From Streptomyces misionensis (GTDB taxonomy: Bacteria; Actinomycetota; Actinomycetes; Streptomycetales; Streptomycetaceae): a stretch of DNA of 64,000 nucleotides. Location of the stretch: the NCBI RefSeq assembly GCF_900104815.1, contig NZ_FNTD01000004.1, forward strand, positions 7,067,001 through 7,131,000. Direction: 5' to 3'. The notes under the pieces are model-generated. The model was not told the origin of the DNA. It saw only the letters and a list, made by a program, of their open reading frames with translations, and searched no databases. Of this stretch, positions 61,453-64,000 are shown one piece after another. Each line of letters opens with the position of its first letter. The first letter of the stretch is position 1. The position numbers were made by a program, and so were the translations under genes.

Positions 61453-63000
61453 ATGCCCCAGAGCCACGACGCGGATGTCGCGATCGTCGGGTACGGCCCG
61501 ACCGGTGTGATCGCCGCCCTCACCCTCGCCCGCCACGGCGTCAGTGCCATCGCCCTGGAACGGGACAAGGACCTCTACCCCCGTGCCCGTGCCGTCACCG
61601 TCAACGACTGGACGATGCGGATCTTCCAGGACCTCGGCGTCGACGAGCGGATCGAGAAGAAGATCGATCCGCAGCGGGCCCTGCGCTGGATGACCTACGG
61701 CGGCGACGAGCTCATGCGGATCGAGCACCCGCCGTCCACGCTCGGGCGCACCCCGCGCTTCTACAACATCTACCAGCCCACGATGGAGGCCGAGCTGCGC
61801 GCGGCGGCCGAGGAGGCGGCCGACCTCGTCACCGTCCGCTACGGCGCCGAGGTCACCGGCATCGACCAGGACGCCGACGGGGTCACCCTCACCACCACGG
61901 ACACCGGTACCGGGGAGACGCGCACCGTCCGCGCCCGGTACGCGATCGGCGCCGACGGTGGTTCCAGCGCCACCCGCGGACGCATCGGCTGCCGGCTCGA
62001 CGGCGACACCAGCCACGTCACCTGGGTGGTCGTCGACTGCCGGGTCAAGCGCTGGTGGCCCGACCGCGACTTCCTGACCTTCTGGTCCGACGCCGAGCGC
62101 CCGGTCGTCGACATCGCCCTGTCCGCGGGCAACCACCGCTGGGAGATCCCCCTCAAGCCCGACGAGACCCCCGAGGACTACCCGACCAGCGCCGAGGTGT
62201 GGCCGCTGCTCAAGGCGCTCGGGGTGACCGAGGACGACGTCGAGATCCACCAGCACGCCTTCTACCGGCACCACGTGCGCATGGCCGACACCTGGCGCAA
62301 GGGCCGGGTGTTCCTGGCCGGCGACGCGGCCCACCTGATGCCGCCGTGGGCCGGGGCCGGGATGCAGACCGGGATGCGCGACGCCCACAACCTGGGCTGG
62401 AAACTCGCCCGCGTCGTCAAGGGCGAGCTGCCGGAGACCTGGCTGGACACCTACGAGGCCGAGCGGCGCCCGAACGCCGCCTTCTACACCGCGCTCGCGG
62501 TCGGCCTCGGCCGGGTCATCAAGCGGGAGGCCACCGAGGAGGAGCAGGCGGCGATGAACGCGGTGCCCGAGAACACGGTCACCCCCTACGAGCCGCCGCT
62601 GACCGCCCCGCCGGTGCTGGAGGGCGGCTGGCTGCGGGGCCCGCTGGGCGACGCCTCCGTCGTCGGCCGGATGGTGCCCCAGCCCGTCATGGGCGACACC
62701 GCCGGCCGGATGGCCCGGCTCGACGACCTGCTCGGCGACGGCTTCGTCCTGCTCGGCGACGACGTCGACCCCGCGACCCTGCTGACGCCCGAGGAGAAGG
62801 CCGGCTGGGACGCGCTCGGCGCCCGCTACCTCGCCGTCCGGCCCAAGACGACGTACACACAGGGCCCTTGTGAACTGGTCGACCTCGACGAGTCGCTGCT
62901 CCCGTGGCTGCGCCGCTACGGCGCCCGCGCCGTGGCCGTGCGCCCCGACCGGTTCGTGGCCGCGGCCGACGTCAGCGGCCTCGCCGTCCCCACGCTCTGA
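61453..63000 (+). CDS. FAD-dependent aromatic hydroxylase (MhpA-like)
   Basis: A 515-residue group A flavoprotein monooxygenase, ring-hydroxylating with NAD(P)H. Seen: FAD motif VAIVGYGPTGVIAALTLARH (about 9-28), the DG motif YAIGADGGSSATRG, the second FAD motif FLAGDAAHLMPPWAGAGMQT, and a C-terminal thioredoxin-like domain lacking Cys. The closest family is 3-(3-hydroxyphenyl)propionate hydroxylase; resorcinol- or steroid-ring substrates cannot be excluded. First gene of the upper operon, 41 bases before the dioxygenase gene. Confidence 0.92.
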   Translation: MPQSHDADVAIVGYGPTGVIAALTLARHGVSAIALERDKDLYPRARAVTVNDWTMRIFQDLGVDERIEKKIDPQRALRWMTYGGDELMRIEHPPSTLGRTPRFYNIYQPTMEAELRAAAEEAADLVTVRYGAEVTGIDQDADGVTLTTTDTGTGETRTVRARYAIGADGGSSATRGRIGCRLDGDTSHVTWVVVDCRVKRWWPDRDFLTFWSDAERPVVDIALSAGNHRWEIPLKPDETPEDYPTSAEVWPLLKALGVTEDDVEIHQHAFYRHHVRMADTWRKGRVFLAGDAAHLMPPWAGAGMQTGMRDAHNLGWKLARVVKGELPETWLDTYEAERRPNAAFYTALAVGLGRVIKREATEEEQAAMNAVPENTVTPYEPPLTAPPVLEGGWLRGPLGDASVVGRMVPQPVMGDTAGRMARLDDLLGDGFVLLGDDVDPATLLTPEEKAGWDALGARYLAVRPKTTYTQGPCELVDLDESLLPWLRRYGARAVAVRPDRFVAAADVSGLAVPTL

Positions 63001-63041
63001 CGAGCCCGAGAGCCCGAGAGCCCGAAAGAAGGAGAACGGAC

Positions 63042-63974
63042 ATGTCCGGAGTCACGGAACTCGGATACGTCGTCTACGAGGTCAGCAGCCTCACCGACTG
63101 GGAGCACTTCGGCGTCGAACTGCTCGGCATGCAGTACGGCGAGAGGACCGACGACGGATTCACGCTGCGCACCGACGAGAAGGCCCACCGCTGGGTCGTC
63201 ACCGAGGGGCCCGCCGACGACCTCGTCGCCACCGGCTACGAGGTCTCGGACGCGGCCGCGCTCGACGCGCTCGTCGCCCGGCTGCGCGCCGCCGGGACCG
63301 AGGTCGCCGAGGGCGGCGAGGCCCTGGCCGCCGCCCGCAAGGTCGAGCGGATCTTCGTCACCGCCGACCCGATGGGCAACCGCGTCGAACTGGTCACCGG
63401 CCTCGCCGACGCCGCCACCCCGTTCGAGTCCGCGAAGCTGCTCGGCGGCTTCGTCACCGGCGCAGGCGGCGCCGGACACCAGGTCCTGCTCGCCCACGGC
63501 GTCTCCCGCGAGACCTACCTCGGCTTCTACATCGACCTGCTCGGCTTCAAGATCAGCGACATCATCGTCGAGGAACTGGCCCCGGGCGTCGTGGCCGACC
63601 TGATCTTCCTGCACTGCAACGGCCGCCACCACACCGTGGCCTTCGGCGACATGCCCTCGCCGAAGAAGACCCACCACTTCATGGTCGAAGTCGACGACAT
63701 CCGCGACGTCGGCCTCGCCTACGACCGGTGCATGGACGCCAAGCAGCCGTTCGAGATGACCCTCGGCATGCACCCCAACGACCAGATGTTCAGCTTCTAC
63801 GTCTTCACCCCCTCGGGCTTCAGCGTCGAGTACGGCTGGGGCGGGCTGATCATCGATGACGAGACCTGGGAGGTGAGGACGCTCGACAAGCTGCACAGCT
63901 GGGGCCACCGCCCGCCGGGTGTCGTCGCCGACCTGCTCGCCGCCGCACCCGCACCGCACGGAGAGGCCCACTGA
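63042..63974 (+). CDS. Extradiol catechol dioxygenase (VOC, type I)
   Basis: A 310-residue Fe(II) meta-cleavage dioxygenase. Seen: two VOC halves; iron ligands His in GAGHQVLLAHG (about 145), His in RHHTVAFGDMPSPKKTHHFM (about 210), and Glu in GFSVEYGWGG (about 262), with the conserved His-Tyr catalytic region of BphC/HsaC types. AAGGAG precedes the ATG. It cleaves the catechol made by the hydroxylase; the yellow ring-fission product would go to a C-C hydrolase. Resembles both BphC/MhpB-type-I and steroid HsaC enzymes. Confidence 0.93.
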   Translation: MSGVTELGYVVYEVSSLTDWEHFGVELLGMQYGERTDDGFTLRTDEKAHRWVVTEGPADDLVATGYEVSDAAALDALVARLRAAGTEVAEGGEALAAARKVERIFVTADPMGNRVELVTGLADAATPFESAKLLGGFVTGAGGAGHQVLLAHGVSRETYLGFYIDLLGFKISDIIVEELAPGVVADLIFLHCNGRHHTVAFGDMPSPKKTHHFMVEVDDIRDVGLAYDRCMDAKQPFEMTLGMHPNDQMFSFYVFTPSGFSVEYGWGGLIIDDETWEVRTLDKLHSWGHRPPGVVADLLAAAPAPHGEAH

Positions 63975-64000
63975 TGACCCTGGACCCGAACGCCATCGCC
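63974..64000 (+). CDS. Start of next upper-pathway gene (cut by window)
   Basis: An ATG overlapping the dioxygenase stop (TGATG) opens MTLDPNAIA and runs off the window; nine codons are seen. Position after hydroxylase and dioxygenase makes a meta-cleavage product C-C hydrolase (alpha/beta hydrolase) the most likely identity, but nothing in the residues proves it. Confidence 0.5.

Overview
The window is a high-GC actinobacterial chromosome segment, almost certainly Streptomyces. The signs are strong GC bias at third codon positions, many GTG starts, Streptomyces-type families (an RmdA-like GGDEF/EAL protein, a SpoIIE phosphatase with an anti-sigma-like ATPase domain, LysX, a class F sortase, a DUF6777-type lipoprotein, an SAV2177-like methyltransferase), and a gene order that, from memory and unchecked, resembles the S. 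coelicolor SCO092x-SCO097x region. I saw no tRNA, rRNA, CRISPR array, insertion sequence or prophage.

Layout. 1-7100 looks accessory. A translationally coupled minus-strand operon (Baeyer-Villiger monooxygenase, alpha/beta hydrolase, flavin amine oxidase, the last cut by the window edge) lies beside a decayed XRE-cupin regulator, a divergent PucR-type regulator and an MFS exporter. 7380-19956 is metabolic and envelope housekeeping: panD, a proline-rich peptide, gnd, a LysM/M23 peptidase, a DMT transporter, an FhuF-like [2Fe-2S] protein, a GH92 mannosidase, a wax ester synthase/DGAT, and an alcohol dehydrogenase-cupin pair with its divergent regulator. 20085-24568 carries an SDR with a zinc ribbon but no catalytic Tyr, an HD-domain relative that has lost its HD pair, a 56-residue peptide gene with structured leader DNA, a GNAT protein and an amidase. 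24736-34765 holds a GH38 mannosidase, an LMF-family membrane protein, a DUF6777-type lipoprotein, a SpoIIE phosphatase, an Fpg/Nei glycosylase and a small unknown. 35193-44006 holds a CapA-like lipoprotein, an APC permease, a LysR-MFS divergent pair, a universal stress protein and lysX. 44416-49024 is a surface module: Tat-exported polysaccharide deacetylase, class F sortase, Gly-rich surface protein, DUF4239 membrane protein and Pro/Thr-rich lipoprotein.

49421-56839 contains a SAM methyltransferase coupled by a 4-base overlap to rmdA, then a LysR regulator divergent from sdhCAB (a succinate dehydrogenase/fumarate reductase). 56973-64000 is an aromatic meta-cleavage locus. An IclR gene is divergent from the lower pathway (hydratase, acylating acetaldehyde dehydrogenase, hydroxyoxovalerate aldolase). 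A TetR gene is divergent from the upper pathway (FAD hydroxylase, extradiol dioxygenase, and a third gene that runs off the window). A 20-bp TetR-type palindrome sits at the upper-pathway promoter. The expected route is ring hydroxylation, extradiol cleavage, hydrolysis (gene probably beyond the edge), hydration, aldol cleavage, and channelled acetaldehyde to acetyl-CoA.

Many convergent gene pairs abut or overlap, while other junctions carry strong symmetric hairpins that would terminate transcription from both sides.
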